From assembly GCA_013215025.1 (NCBI GenBank), contig JABSRR010000143.1, positions 1 through 17,388 of the forward strand: a stretch of DNA of 17,388 nt, given 5' to 3'. The notes under the pieces were generated by a model. The model had not been told where the DNA came from, did no database searches, and saw nothing but the letters and a program-made list of their open reading frames with translations. The position numbers and the translations under genes are program-made. Shown one piece after another: positions 1 to 7,789 of this stretch (the stretch's first letter is position 1; each line of letters begins with the position of its first letter). This stretch comes from Pseudomonadales bacterium. GTDB lineage: Bacteria; Pseudomonadota; Gammaproteobacteria; Pseudomonadales; DT-91.

Positions 1-497
1 AGCAGCTGACGACGCAAGAGATCTAAGCCCTGCTGACTGACCAAGGCCGTTTGCAGCTCACCATTAATATATAGCTGCTTATTGCGATATTCAATCAGGT
101 CGCCCGGCAAACCAATCACGCGCTTGATAAAATAGCGCTTATCGCCCGGCGGGAAAAATACCATCACATCGCCGCGTTTAGGCTGATTGATGTCGATCAC
201 TTTCGTGCGGCTTACCGGCAAGCGAATACCGTAGGTGAATTTATTCACTAAAATAAAATCACCGACCAGCAAACTAGGCTCCATAGAAGACGAGGGAATC
301 TGAAACGGCTCGGCAATAAAAGACCTGACAATCAACACCAGCAATAATATTGGCAGTAGCGAGCGAGTCTCACTGATCAGCCAATGCGGCTTCTGCTCGG
401 CTTGGCGCTTCGCTTTGAAATAGAACTGGTCGGCACACCAAATGACGATACCTAGGGCAGAGGCCACCACTAAAATAAGGGGAAGATTAATGTCCAT
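1..497 (-). CDS. lepB: Signal peptidase I, 5' part (C-terminus beyond the left edge)
   Basis: Type I (leader) signal peptidase, an inner-membrane serine protease that removes signal peptides from exported proteins. About 165 N-terminal residues are visible. A first hydrophobic segment covers residues 5-20 and a second about 47-62. The catalytic-serine box PSSSM follows, with the probable nucleophile Ser71; most family members have Gly at the middle position (PSGSM). The general-base lysine is Lys125 in IKRVIGLPGD, so the Ser/Lys dyad is intact. The ATG at 497 lies 8 bases after the lepA stop, with only a weak AATAAG-type ribosome site, which suggests translational coupling to lepA. The lepA-lepB order is the usual gammaproteobacterial one; rnc and era commonly follow but lie outside. 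The call is secure, and only the C-terminal part is unseen. Confidence 0.96.
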   Translation of the reverse strand, partial: MDINLPLILVVASALGIVIWCADQFYFKAKRQAEQKPHWLISETRSLLPILLLVLIVRSFIAEPFQIPSSSMEPSLLVGDFILVNKFTYGIRLPVSRTKVIDINQPKRGDVMVFFPPGDKRYFIKRVIGLPGDLIEYRNKQLYINGELQTALVSQQGLDLLRRQL

Positions 498-505
498 ATA
501 ATTAC

Positions 506-2305
506 TTATTCTGATTTTAATACCGCAAGGAAAGCAGACTGCGGAATTTCGACATTACCCACCTGCTTCATGCGTTTTTTACCGGCTTTTTGTTTTTCTA
601 AGAGTTTTTTCTTACGGGTAATATCACCGCCATAGCATTTCGCGGTGACGTTTTTACGCAGCGCTTTGACCGTCGAGCGCGCAATCACATGGCCGCCAAT
701 AGCCGCTTGAATAGCCACATCAAACATTTGCCGCGGAATCAATTCTTTCATTTTTTCAGTCAGTACACGCCCACGCGACTGCGACTGATCTCGGTGCACA
801 ATCACCGCGAGCGCGTCAACGCGATCGCCATTGATTAACACATCTAACTTAACCAAGCTTGATTTCTCAAAGCGGTCAAAACTGTATTCCAGTGAGGCAA
901 AACCGCGACTGACAGACTTAAGCCGATCAAAGAAGTCGAGCACAACTTCAGCCATGGGAATATCGTAGGTCAAAGACACCTGCTGCCCCATATATTGCAT
1001 ATCGCGCTGCATACCGCGCTTTTCTACACAGAGGGTTATGACATTCCCCAAATGCTCTTGCGGCACCAGGATATTGACTTCGGCAATCGGCTCACGCATT
1101 TCCTCAATCGTTGAGGGATCCGGCAATTTCGACGGGCTATCAACATAGATTTCTTCACCGCTTTTCAGGCCAACTTGATATACCACGGTTGGCGCTGTGG
1201 TAATGAGATCGAGATCATATTCGCGCTCAAGCCGTTCCTGAATAATCTCCATGTGCAACATGCCCAAGAAGCCAATCCGAAAACCAAAACCCAAAGCATC
1301 CGAGGTTTCTGGCTCGTAAAACAGCGAGGCATCATTTAAGGAGAGTTTTTCCAGCGCCTCACGAAAATCCTCATAATCGTCGGTCGAGACGGTAAACATG
1401 CCCGCGTAAACCCGCGGCTGCACTTTTTGAAAACCAGGCAAGGCATCAATGTGTTCGTAACCCTTAGCGTGGGTCAGCGTATCGCCCACCGGGGCACCAT
1501 GAATATCTTTAATGCCAGCAATCACAAAGCCAACCTCACCCGCTTTTAACACACCGGTTTCGGTATGCTTGGGGGTGAATATGCCGACTGACTCGGCTTG
1601 ATGAATTTTGCCAATTGACTGCGCGACAATTTTATCTTTTTTACGAATCGTGCCGTTGACGATACGCACCAGCGATACCACGCCGAGGTAGTTATCAAAC
1701 CATGAATCAATAATCAGCGCCTGTAGTGGGCCATCAGGGTCACCTGAGGGCGCAGGAATGGTCTCGACTAGCTGCTCTAATGTGTCCTCAATACCTAGGC
1801 CGGATTTGGCACTGATATGCACTGCATCGGTGGCATCGACACCAATAATATCTTCCACTTCTTGCGCCACACGGTCAGGATCAGCCTGCGGTAAATCCAT
1901 TTTATTAAGCACCGTCATCACTTCCAGCCCCTGCTCGATCGCGGTATAGCAGTTGGCCACCGACTGTGCTTCAACGCCTTGCGCCGCATCAACCACCAGC
2001 AGCGCACCTTCGCAGGCTGCTAGCGAGCGTGACACTTCATAGGAGAAATCAACATGCCCTGGGGTGTCGATGAAATTCAGCTGATAAGTCTGACCATCAG
2101 CGGCTTGATAGTCGAGAGTGACTGACTGCGCCTTAATGGTAATACCACGCTCGCGCTCAATATCCATAGAGTCCAGCACTTGTTCGGCCATTTCACGTTC
2201 GCTCAAACCGCCACAGACTTGAATAAATCGATCTGCCAAGGTGGATTTGCCGTGGTCTATATGGGCAATAATAGAAAAGTTTCGAATGTGGGATAAATCA
2301 GGCAC
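506..2305 (-). CDS. lepA: Elongation factor 4 (LepA GTPase)
   Basis: Ribosome-associated translational GTPase of the EF-G-like family, implicated in back-translocation and initiation fidelity and loosely membrane-associated. From the GTG at 2305 it is 599 residues, the usual family length. Nucleotide-binding motifs: AHIDHGKST at 14-22 (P-loop), RERGITIK at 51-58 (switch I), DTPGH at 80-84, NKMD at 134-137. EF-G-like domains follow, then the LepA-specific basic C-terminal domain. The open frame runs 11 codons further to a TTG at 2338, but the GTG gives the typical N-terminus ([10 protein letters not shown]) and has a GAGA ribosome site 5 bases upstream. It lies downstream of rseC and 8 bases before lepB. 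The 87-base gap to rseC may contain its own promoter, but I see none that is convincing. Confidence 0.97.
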   Translation of the reverse strand: MPDLSHIRNFSIIAHIDHGKSTLADRFIQVCGGLSEREMAEQVLDSMDIERERGITIKAQSVTLDYQAADGQTYQLNFIDTPGHVDFSYEVSRSLAACEGALLVVDAAQGVEAQSVANCYTAIEQGLEVMTVLNKMDLPQADPDRVAQEVEDIIGVDATDAVHISAKSGLGIEDTLEQLVETIPAPSGDPDGPLQALIIDSWFDNYLGVVSLVRIVNGTIRKKDKIVAQSIGKIHQAESVGIFTPKHTETGVLKAGEVGFVIAGIKDIHGAPVGDTLTHAKGYEHIDALPGFQKVQPRVYAGMFTVSTDDYEDFREALEKLSLNDASLFYEPETSDALGFGFRIGFLGMLHMEIIQERLEREYDLDLITTAPTVVYQVGLKSGEEIYVDSPSKLPDPSTIEEMREPIAEVNILVPQEHLGNVITLCVEKRGMQRDMQYMGQQVSLTYDIPMAEVVLDFFDRLKSVSRGFASLEYSFDRFEKSSLVKLDVLINGDRVDALAVIVHRDQSQSRGRVLTEKMKELIPRQMFDVAIQAAIGGHVIARSTVKALRKNVTAKCYGGDITRKKKLLEKQKAGKKRMKQVGNVEIPQSAFLAVLKSE

Positions 2306-2392
2306 AGCAATCTCGTTGATTAAATTCAGTCGATGCAAAAAAGCGCGATAATTTTACCTGAAATTCAGCACAGGGCATAGCGATGCAGTAGC
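2306..2392. other. lepA-rseC intergenic gap
   Basis: In pseudomonads the periplasmic protease gene mucD occupies the place between mucC (rseC) and lepA. Here the 87 bases hold no gene. They contain a short inverted repeat (CTGAA/TTCAG around one base, 2358-2368) and an A/T-rich patch on the minus strand (TAAAATTA) that could be part of a lepA promoter, but no good -35 partner is visible. Confidence 0.4.
2311..2314 (-). promoter_or_regulatory. Shine-Dalgarno site deciding the lepA start
   Basis: GAGA on the minus strand, 5 bases before the GTG at 2305. The alternative TTG at 2338 has no comparable site. Confidence 0.6.
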
Positions 2393-2875
2393 CTAGGCGG
2401 ATAAAACCTCGACCACTTCAGCCTTGCTTGGCTGCGCCGGAAGAATTTTTGCTAGGCTGGGGTGAAATAAGGCATTGTGCTCGAGCTTACGACTGAATCG
2501 ACTCACCATTAGCAAGCTAATTCCGAGACCCAGCAACCCGGCAACAATCTGCAGCCATACCGCGGCATTTAGCCAATGCGCCAATCCAGCCGCCGCGAGC
2601 AGCGCCAGCAATGGCAGCAGGTACATCAGTAATGCGCTTTTTAATAACGCTGCTTCATCAATATGAAACTCAACCTGATCACCAATGTCAGGCTCGATGG
2701 GTAAATGCGCATACGGCAGTTTTAAATAATGCCGTTTTGATTGATATAGACTATTGATTAAGCGAGTGCCGCAGGCACTTTTAGCGGCACAGGCTTGGCA
2801 GCTGCTTTGCTGAATGACTTCAACATAGATGGTATCAGCTTCTTTGGCCACCACTTTACCTTGCTCACAAATCAT
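2393..2875 (-). CDS. rseC: Sigma-E locus membrane protein RseC (MucC family)
   Basis: Inner-membrane protein of the RseC/MucC family, linked genetically to sigma-E control and, in some bacteria, to SoxR reduction with the Rsx complex; its biochemical role is not settled. It has 160 residues, matching the family. An N-terminal cysteine cluster (Cys3, Cys26, Cys29, Cys35) is typical and may bind metal or Fe-S. Two transmembrane helices lie at about 79-100 and 106-124, with both ends probably cytoplasmic. The ATG at 2875 lies 2 bases after the rseB stop, so coupling to rseB is likely. Fourth gene of the rpoE operon. Confidence 0.93.
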   Translation of the reverse strand: MICEQGKVVAKEADTIYVEVIQQSSCQACAAKSACGTRLINSLYQSKRHYLKLPYAHLPIEPDIGDQVEFHIDEAALLKSALLMYLLPLLALLAAAGLAHWLNAAVWLQIVAGLLGLGISLLMVSRFSRKLEHNALFHPSLAKILPAQPSKAEVVEVLSA

Positions 2876-2877
2876 CG

Positions 2878-4002
2878 CTAGCGCACCATAATATTGTTGG
2901 CAATTTGCTTAATCGTCGCCAGCGGCAGCTCACCCACCACGGTTAACTGCAGGCGCTGCGCCGACGGCGTAGCGACAAACCGCGTAGTCACAGCAGTGCC
3001 GCCATTGACCATGCTCATGCCCTTGGCTTCTGCTGAATCTCGCACATCACCCTCTGCCATAGGCTCGACAAAAACGCTAAACGAGGATAGCCCATCAGAA
3101 TAGGTTGACTGCATCGCTTGATATTTGACGGTGGGCTGGAGGGTTGATTGAAAACCCGTTGGCTGCCAGAGTAACTGTAGCTGATAATTATCTAGCTGTA
3201 GGCGACTATCGGTTTTATCGGCCAATTTCACGCCTACATGGTCGATATGCAGGTCGTATTGCTTAGCCGATGCCTGACGAAGATTTTGAGTAATATCCTG
3301 GTCGACAATATCTTTATATTCAATCAACACATAGCGAAACTGTTCTACTAACTCGCCTGCTTGATCGAACACCTGCATATTTAGCATCAGACCCGTCTCA
3401 GCATCAACTGCAAAGATGTAGCTGAAGCGGTGCTGGTCTTTCGGGCTTAATTTCACGCGTTTCACTAAACGGTCAGCAACTCTGCTCTGATCCAGCAACT
3501 CACCCTCATAGACTTGCCAGACACGAGTAAAATCTTTGCGCACGGTTAAGATTTTATCGACTTCTGAAGCACGCAAATCAAAAAATGATTGTTCGTCTAA
3601 ATGTATGCATTTGATCGCGTAGCCATCATTAATAAGCTCTTGCCGCACACCATCTAGAAACACTAAACGCTGTCGCTCGACACCGTTTGCAACTTGATGA
3701 AAATAACGATAGCTGGAGCTATGACTGCCGCGTTCGTAGGTAAATAAACCTTCAAATTCAAGCTGCTGAGATTGCTCACTCATACGCTGAATTAAGCTCT
3801 CTGGGCTGTCGGCAACCTCTATGCTGTCGGCAACTTCTATGCTGTCGGCAACTTCTGAAACCTCGGCCAATGCAGCAGAGCCAAAGGCAGCGCAAAGCCA
3901 TAGTCCTGCGGCCGTCAGTAGTTTTGCAAGCTTACTTTTTAAGTAAAGCTGTTGGCTTGTCAAAGTGTCATTGACCGTTGCTAGGCCATATGATCTATTC
4001 AC
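2878..4002 (-). CDS. rseB: Sigma-E regulatory protein RseB (MucB)
   Basis: Periplasmic protein that binds the periplasmic part of the anti-sigma factor RseA/MucA and shields it from proteolysis; the family senses mislocalised lipid or LPS. It has 374 residues, somewhat long for the family because of an extended N-terminus. A long n-region precedes a hydrophobic core at about 28-45, with probable signal-peptidase I cleavage after Ala-Leu-Ala46. The mature protein starts with three copies of a six-residue EVADSI-like repeat (50-67). The MucB/RseB N-terminal lipid-binding fold then covers about 68-245 and the RseA-binding C-terminal domain about 265-372. The GTG start at 4002 is chosen for its strong GGAG site 7 bases upstream; a TTG at codon 14 has none. 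It lies 84 bases after rseA, an unusually wide gap for this operon. Confidence 0.95.
   Translation of the reverse strand: MNRSYGLATVNDTLTSQQLYLKSKLAKLLTAAGLWLCAAFGSAALAEVSEVADSIEVADSIEVADSPESLIQRMSEQSQQLEFEGLFTYERGSHSSSYRYFHQVANGVERQRLVFLDGVRQELINDGYAIKCIHLDEQSFFDLRASEVDKILTVRKDFTRVWQVYEGELLDQSRVADRLVKRVKLSPKDQHRFSYIFAVDAETGLMLNMQVFDQAGELVEQFRYVLIEYKDIVDQDITQNLRQASAKQYDLHIDHVGVKLADKTDSRLQLDNYQLQLLWQPTGFQSTLQPTVKYQAMQSTYSDGLSSFSVFVEPMAEGDVRDSAEAKGMSMVNGGTAVTTRFVATPSAQRLQLTVVGELPLATIKQIANNIMVR
3805..3858 (-). repeat. 18-base tandem repeat, three copies, within rseB
   Basis: Units at 3805-3822, 3823-3840 and 3841-3858 (plus strand GCTGTCGGCAACTTCTAT). The first two differ at one base and the third matches unit 2 at 16 of 18. 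Each unit encodes six residues (EVADSI-like), so gain or loss of a unit keeps the frame. The repeat lies just after the predicted signal-peptide cleavage site. Confidence 0.95.
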
Positions 4003-4009
4003 GCAAACG

Positions 4010-4013
4010 CTCC
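4010..4013 (-). promoter_or_regulatory. Shine-Dalgarno site deciding the rseB GTG start
   Basis: GGAG on the minus strand with a 7-base spacer to the GTG at 4002. It supports the long N-terminus over the downstream TTG. Confidence 0.75.
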
Positions 4014-4043
4014 GTGGTTGCTCTGTTTCATATATTTATCGTA

Positions 4044-4066
4044 TACGCAGATCTTATGTCTGCATA
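4044..4066 (-). promoter_or_regulatory. RNA hairpin in the rseA-rseB gap
   Basis: On the minus-strand transcript TATGCAGA (4066-4059) pairs with TCTGCGTA (4051-4044) around a 7-base loop. That is eight pairs, one of them G.U. The wobble pair holds only in RNA of the operon's direction. No U-run follows, so it is not an intrinsic terminator; an mRNA processing or translation-control role is conjecture. Confidence 0.4.
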
Positions 4067-4086
4067 CCATTTTCAGATGGCTAGGC

Positions 4087-4728
4087 TTACTCGGCCACAC
4101 GCACCATCGGAATTAAGCCACGACCATTATTCATGGTCGCCTGCTCAGCATGTTGTTGCAGATAATAATTTAGCCGCTGCTGCTGATAGCGCTTTTGTTG
4201 CTCAACTAAATCAAGCTCAGCGATCGGGCTATCATCGGGTATCGCTACTTGCCCACTTACCGCACTGAGCCCAACCCCGCTTTCTATCGGTAACTGGCTG
4301 GCACTGACATCACCTTGGGCGACAAAGCCCGCCTCATCCAGTGCCGATTGTGCTTGATATTGCTGCAGACCAACCACGCTCACGAAGGCAAAGCTCGCGG
4401 CCGCGGCAAAGCCCAGTACAGGTTTCAGCCAAGTTTGTTGAGCTGCTGCAGCGCTAGTAGCATTGGTTTTAACGGATAAGGGCTCAAGTTCATCGATAGC
4501 AGCACTGACTGCTTGCGAGACATCAATCGATAGGTTCAGCGGCTCGGCTTGTGACGACTGCATTGACTGCTGAATCAGGGCATAACGTTGCCAGGTTTGA
4601 CGGTCATCTTGATCTAGAGTTTGCAGCAGGCGACGGGTTTCAAACTCTGAAGCCTCGCCATCCAGCAGTGCGGAAAGCGTTTCGCGACGCGGATTTGCAG
4701 GGCCTGCCGCATCTTGTTTATCAGTCAT
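4087..4728 (-). CDS. rseA: Anti-sigma-E factor RseA (MucA)
   Basis: Single-pass inner-membrane anti-sigma factor that holds RpoE inactive; envelope stress triggers its stepwise cleavage by DegS/AlgW-type and RseP-type proteases. It has 213 residues from the ATG at 4728. The N-terminal cytoplasmic sigma-binding domain carries the family signature around ETLSALLDGEAS (16-27) and WQRYALIQ. A transmembrane helix is at about 102-121 and the periplasmic tail at 122-213, with a Gln-rich segment (177-196) before the C-terminus. The frame is open to a TTG at 4752, but the ATG has a GAGAG site 8 bases upstream and gives a standard N-terminus. It lies 36 bases after the rpoE stop. Confidence 0.95.
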   Translation of the reverse strand: MTDKQDAAGPANPRRETLSALLDGEASEFETRRLLQTLDQDDRQTWQRYALIQQSMQSSQAEPLNLSIDVSQAVSAAIDELEPLSVKTNATSAAAAQQTWLKPVLGFAAAASFAFVSVVGLQQYQAQSALDEAGFVAQGDVSASQLPIESGVGLSAVSGQVAIPDDSPIAELDLVEQQKRYQQQRLNYYLQQHAEQATMNNGRGLIPMVRVAE

Positions 4729-4764
4729 GGTATTTGCTCTCAATTTTCTCAAGGACTGCAGTCA

Positions 4765-5352
4765 TTATGCGACCTCGGTGTGATCTAGCAGCGGTTGAAT
4801 AGCCTCATCAACCGCCTCACGTGCACGAAAGATGCGCGAACGAACCGTACCTACAGGACATCCCATTACTTCAGCAATCTCTTCATAGCTCATACCATCG
4901 TACTCTCTAAGGGTTAAGGCAACCCTTAAGTCTTCTGGCAACGATTTAATGGATTGGTTCACTTTTTCCATCAATTGTTGTGAAGAAAGTTGATTTTGTG
5001 GGTTTTCCATATCTTTTAAGGGGCTATTGCCCTCAAAATGCACGGCGTCATCAACATCAATATCTGTACCAGGTGGCCGTCGACCTTTGGCCACCAGATA
5101 GTTTTTGGCGGTATTAACAGCAATGCGATAAAGCCAGGTGTAGAATTGGCTCTCACCGCGAAAATTTTCAAGTGCTCGGTAGGCTTTGATAAAGGCTTCT
5201 TGCGTTACATCTTGTACTTCAGCACTATCGTAAATAAAACGCGCAACCAGAGCAGCAACACGCTGCTGGTATTTGATGACTAGCAAATCAAAAGCACGCT
5301 TGTCTCCCTGCTGGACGCGCTCGACTAACTGTTGATCGCTAGCAGCGCTCAT
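4765..5352 (-). CDS. rpoE: RNA polymerase sigma-E factor (RpoE/AlgU)
   Basis: Extracytoplasmic-function sigma factor controlling the envelope-stress regulon. It has 195 residues, near the E. coli and Pseudomonas lengths. Region 2 is at about 25-95 with the core-binding and -10-reading segment around DVTQEAFIKAYRALENFRGE and FYTWLYRIAVN. Region 4 is at about 130-185 with the helix-turn-helix SYEEIAEVMGCPVGTVRSRI that reads the -35. The ATG at 5352 has a very good AAGGAAG site 7 bases upstream. First gene of the operon with its own anti-sigma factor next, divergent from nadB as in E. coli and Pseudomonas. In relatives the gene is transcribed partly from its own sigma-E promoter; a candidate is listed separately. 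Confidence 0.97.
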   Translation of the reverse strand: MSAASDQQLVERVQQGDKRAFDLLVIKYQQRVAALVARFIYDSAEVQDVTQEAFIKAYRALENFRGESQFYTWLYRIAVNTAKNYLVAKGRRPPGTDIDVDDAVHFEGNSPLKDMENPQNQLSSQQLMEKVNQSIKSLPEDLRVALTLREYDGMSYEEIAEVMGCPVGTVRSRIFRAREAVDEAIQPLLDHTEVA

Positions 5353-5446
5353 AAATAGACTTCCTTGCGGTGAGTGAACATATCAAGATCTTAGCGTGCA
5401 TAATAAAAATGTTTATTAAAAATAATTTTTTAAGCACACTATATGC

Positions 5447-5473
5447 TCAAAATATCGTCATTAAACCATGTTC
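5447..5473 (-). promoter_or_regulatory. Candidate sigma-E-type promoter of rpoE
   Basis: On the minus strand, GAACAT (5473-5468) and TTTGA (5451-5447) are separated by 16 bases. They match the sigma-E pattern GAACTT-N16-TCTGA at five of six and four of five positions. The predicted transcript would start near 5440, leaving an A/T-rich leader of about 87 bases before the rpoE ATG. Autoregulation by RpoE is known in relatives; this site is a motif match read by eye. Confidence 0.4.
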
Positions 5474-5476
5474 TCG

Positions 5477-5505
5477 GCGATAGCGAAAGCGCTTCACCGC
5501 ATCGC
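5477..5505. repeat. Bulged inverted repeat in the rpoE-nadB divergent region
   Basis: GCGAT-A-GCG (5477-5485) pairs with CGC-ATCGC (5498-5505), eight pairs with one bulged base. The 12-base loop contains the palindrome AAGCGCTT. It lies immediately upstream of the candidate rpoE -35 and about 85-110 bases before the nadB start. It could be an operator or a structured leader element; no function is assigned. Confidence 0.5.
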
Positions 5506-5549
5506 AGTCATCCCGATCACCGTGCTTTTCGTTTAAAGCAAAGATCGAT

Positions 5550-5555
5550 TATAAT
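5550..5555 (+). promoter_or_regulatory. Probable -10 box of the nadB promoter
   Basis: A perfect TATAAT, 35 bases before the nadB ATG, within an A/T-rich stretch. No good TTGACA-like -35 lies at 16-18 bases (TTTTCG at 5526-5531 is the closest). It would give a leader of about 28-30 bases. Confidence 0.45.
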
Positions 5556-5590
5556 TTCACCTCAACTCTACAATAAGCATCTCTATTTGT

Positions 5591-7195
5591 ATGAAACGTT
5601 TCTATGACTACGACGCCGTCATTGTTGGCACTGGCGCATCTGGCCTGTCATTAGCCATTAGCTTAGGCGCCTCGCTAAAAGTCGCCATTCTATCTAAAAA
5701 TGCTGCTTATGAAGGCAGCACATTTTATGCCCAAGGCGGCATTGCAGCAGTTTTAGATGATAAAGACACAACGGATTCACACAAGCAAGACACTATGGAT
5801 GCAGGCGCTGGCTTATGCCGAGAAGAGGCGGTTGCATTTACAGTTAACCATGCTAAAGAAGCGATTGATTGGCTGGTCGATCAAGGCGTGGAATTTGACA
5901 AGCGCAGCGATAAGCATCCGGAAGATTTTCATTTAACCCAAGAAGGTGGCCATTCGCATCGACGCATTCTGCATGCTGCCGACGCAACCGGCAAAGCTGT
6001 TTCTTCGGCACTGCTAAAGCAAGCCTCCAGCATGCCAAATATTACTTTTTTTGAACACCATATCGCGGTTGACCTCATCAAACATCATGAGCGCTGCTGT
6101 GGTATTTATGTATTGGATCAGCAGCGTGATGAAGTTGACACCTTTCGCGCGAAGTTTGTCGTGCTGGCGACTGGCGGCGCGTCCAAAGTGTATTTGTACA
6201 GCTCTAACCCTGAAGGCAACAGCGGTGACGGGATTGCGATGGCTTGGCGCGCAGGCTGTCGGGTTGGTAATATGGAATTTAATCAATTCCATCCCACTTG
6301 TTTATACCACCCCAAGGCTAAATCTTTTTTAATTACTGAGGCATTGCGAGGCGAAGGCGCGTTATTAAAGTTACCCAATGGTGAGCGGTTCATGCAGCGC
6401 TATGATGAGCGCGGTGAGCTGGCTCCGCGCGATATTGTTGCCCGCGCGATTGATCACGAAATGAAGCGCATGGGGGCTGACCATGTGTATTTAGATATCA
6501 GCCATAAGCCTGCACTGTTTATCCAGCAACACTTCCCCACTATTTATCAACGCTGCTTGGCGCTGGGCATTGATATCACGCAGGAACCGATCCCCGTTGT
6601 CCCCGCGGCGCATTACACTTGCGGCGGCATCGTCGTTAATGAACATGGCGGCACCGATATCAATGGCCTATTGGCTATTGGTGAAACCACGTTTACTGGG
6701 CTGCATGGCGCTAACCGCATGGCCAGCAACTCACTGCTTGAATGCCTAGTATATGCGCGCTCGTCAGCTGACTATATTTTATCGCAAATCGACACTATTG
6801 AGCTGCCCGAGTCGATGGCGCACTGGGATGGCTCGCGCGTAACCGACTCCCATGAAGACATTACCATCAGCCATAGTTGGCACGAGCTACGCCGAGTGAT
6901 GTGGGATTATGTTGGCATTGTGCGCTCAGATAAGCGCTTGCAGCGCGCGTTAGACAGGATTAGCCTGATTCGCCGAGAGGTTAATGATTATTACCGCAAC
7001 TACCACATATCGGCAGATTTAATTGAGCTACGCAATCTGGTGGAGGTGGCTGAACTGATTGTACACTCTGCCATTCAGCGCAAAGAAAGTCGTGGCCTGC
7101 ATTATACAACCGACTACCCTAAACCGCTGGATGAGGCGAAAGATAGTATTTTAAGCCCCGCTGATGCGCAGCCATCAGCTGCTATAAAAAGTTAA
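5591..7195 (+). CDS. nadB: L-aspartate oxidase
   Basis: Cytoplasmic FAD enzyme oxidising L-aspartate to iminoaspartate, the first step of de novo NAD synthesis; NadA then condenses the product into quinolinate. It has 534 residues (E. coli 540). The FAD dinucleotide fold is at the N-terminus with GTGASG at 13-18. Family motifs are [11 protein letters not shown] (118-128), FHPT (233-236), RGEGA (253-257), [10 protein letters not shown] (277-286) and HYTCGG (341-346). Arg280, His341 and Arg376 fall where the known substrate-binding residues of the E. coli enzyme are expected, from memory of the family. A C-terminal helical domain runs from about 430. The ATG at 5591 fits the family N-terminus but has no clear Shine-Dalgarno site. 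It is a single gene, divergent from rpoE. Confidence 0.97.
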   Translation: MKRFYDYDAVIVGTGASGLSLAISLGASLKVAILSKNAAYEGSTFYAQGGIAAVLDDKDTTDSHKQDTMDAGAGLCREEAVAFTVNHAKEAIDWLVDQGVEFDKRSDKHPEDFHLTQEGGHSHRRILHAADATGKAVSSALLKQASSMPNITFFEHHIAVDLIKHHERCCGIYVLDQQRDEVDTFRAKFVVLATGGASKVYLYSSNPEGNSGDGIAMAWRAGCRVGNMEFNQFHPTCLYHPKAKSFLITEALRGEGALLKLPNGERFMQRYDERGELAPRDIVARAIDHEMKRMGADHVYLDISHKPALFIQQHFPTIYQRCLALGIDITQEPIPVVPAAHYTCGGIVVNEHGGTDINGLLAIGETTFTGLHGANRMASNSLLECLVYARSSADYILSQIDTIELPESMAHWDGSRVTDSHEDITISHSWHELRRVMWDYVGIVRSDKRLQRALDRISLIRREVNDYYRNYHISADLIELRNLVEVAELIVHSAIQRKESRGLHYTTDYPKPLDEAKDSILSPADAQPSAAIKS

Positions 7196-7200
7196 CGCTC

Positions 7201-7219
7201 GAAGGCTTAATAAGCTTTC
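7201..7219 (+). terminator. Possible terminator hairpin after nadB
   Basis: GAAGGCTT (7201-7208) pairs with AAGCTTTC (7212-7219), eight pairs with one G.U and a 3-base loop, starting 5 bases after the nadB stop. The following U-rich tract is poor (TTC), so termination would be weak. The rest of the 120-base gap to ygfX (7196-7315) shows only three GATCT copies (7241-7268) and nothing gene-like. Confidence 0.35.
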
Positions 7220-7315
7220 TTCAAGCTGACTGCATATAAAGATCTTAAAGCGGATCTGAGGATCTGAAAAAGGTAAGCTTGATAAACAGCCATAAAGCTA
7301 GAAAAAACGCTACGC

Positions 7316-7789
7316 TTATATAAAACAGCCGCTAAGCAGGCGCAACTGTATTGAACTCGACTGTCTGGCCGTCAAATAAAGTCGATGCCGCTTGCCTGCG
7401 CCATCAATCGCGGCAAGGATGATCAGAAAACGACTGCGATACAATAGCTGTATATCCCTAAGCACATCTGCATTTAAGCACCACTGTCTATTTTGATAGC
7501 TCAGCGATAGCTGCGGCTGCGCAACCGACTCTTCTAAGCTGAAATATTGATGGCCATCTGTCTGATCAGTTCGCTTGCGCAAGTAAACCACCCACAATAA
7601 AACGACTAATACTAATATGGTCGCTATAGGCAGAATCAGTAAGTGCTGTGAAAAGAGCTGTATTTGCAAGCCAAAGCTGTAATGGTAAACAGCAGTGAGA
7701 ATGATCAAGCCATTACAGGCAAGATATGCCAACGGCAAGCAGGCAGGAAGTCGATAGACGCTAAACCGAAGCCTTGTTTGCTTTGGCAT
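7316..7789 (-). CDS. ygfX: YgfX/CptA-type membrane protein
   Basis: Small inner-membrane protein encoded directly after sdhE, matching the position and layout of E. coli ygfX (cptA). The family was reported as a toxin affecting FtsZ and MreB, paired with YgfY/CptB; that pairing is disputed because YgfY is the flavinylation factor SdhE. It has 157 residues. Two transmembrane helices lie at about 16-35 and 50-70, followed by a soluble part with the family-like W (103) and an LYLTARQ segment at 137-143. The ATG at 7789 overlaps the last 29 bases of sdhE, so translation is probably coupled. Sequence similarity to the family is low by eye; the call rests on topology, length and neighbour. Confidence 0.75.
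   Translation of the reverse strand: MPKQTRLRFSVYRLPACLPLAYLACNGLIILTAVYHYSFGLQIQLFSQHLLILPIATILVLVVLLWVVYLRKRTDQTDGHQYFSLEESVAQPQLSLSYQNRQWCLNADVLRDIQLLYRSRFLIILAAIDGAGKRHRLYLTARQSSSIQLRLLSGCFI

Noticed and set aside
3978..4268. 96-codon plus-strand frame over the rseA-rseB junction
   Set aside because: It is antisense to rseA and to the operon leader; no promoter, ribosome site or recognisable product.
7241..7268. Three GATCT copies after nadB as a regulatory repeat
   Set aside because: The copies are short and unevenly spaced, and are compatible with chance.
7296..7335. Possible terminator after ygfX (T-run on the minus strand after GCG)
   Set aside because: Only a five-pair GCTTA/TAAGC stem with a 14-base loop can be drawn, and it does not abut the T-run.
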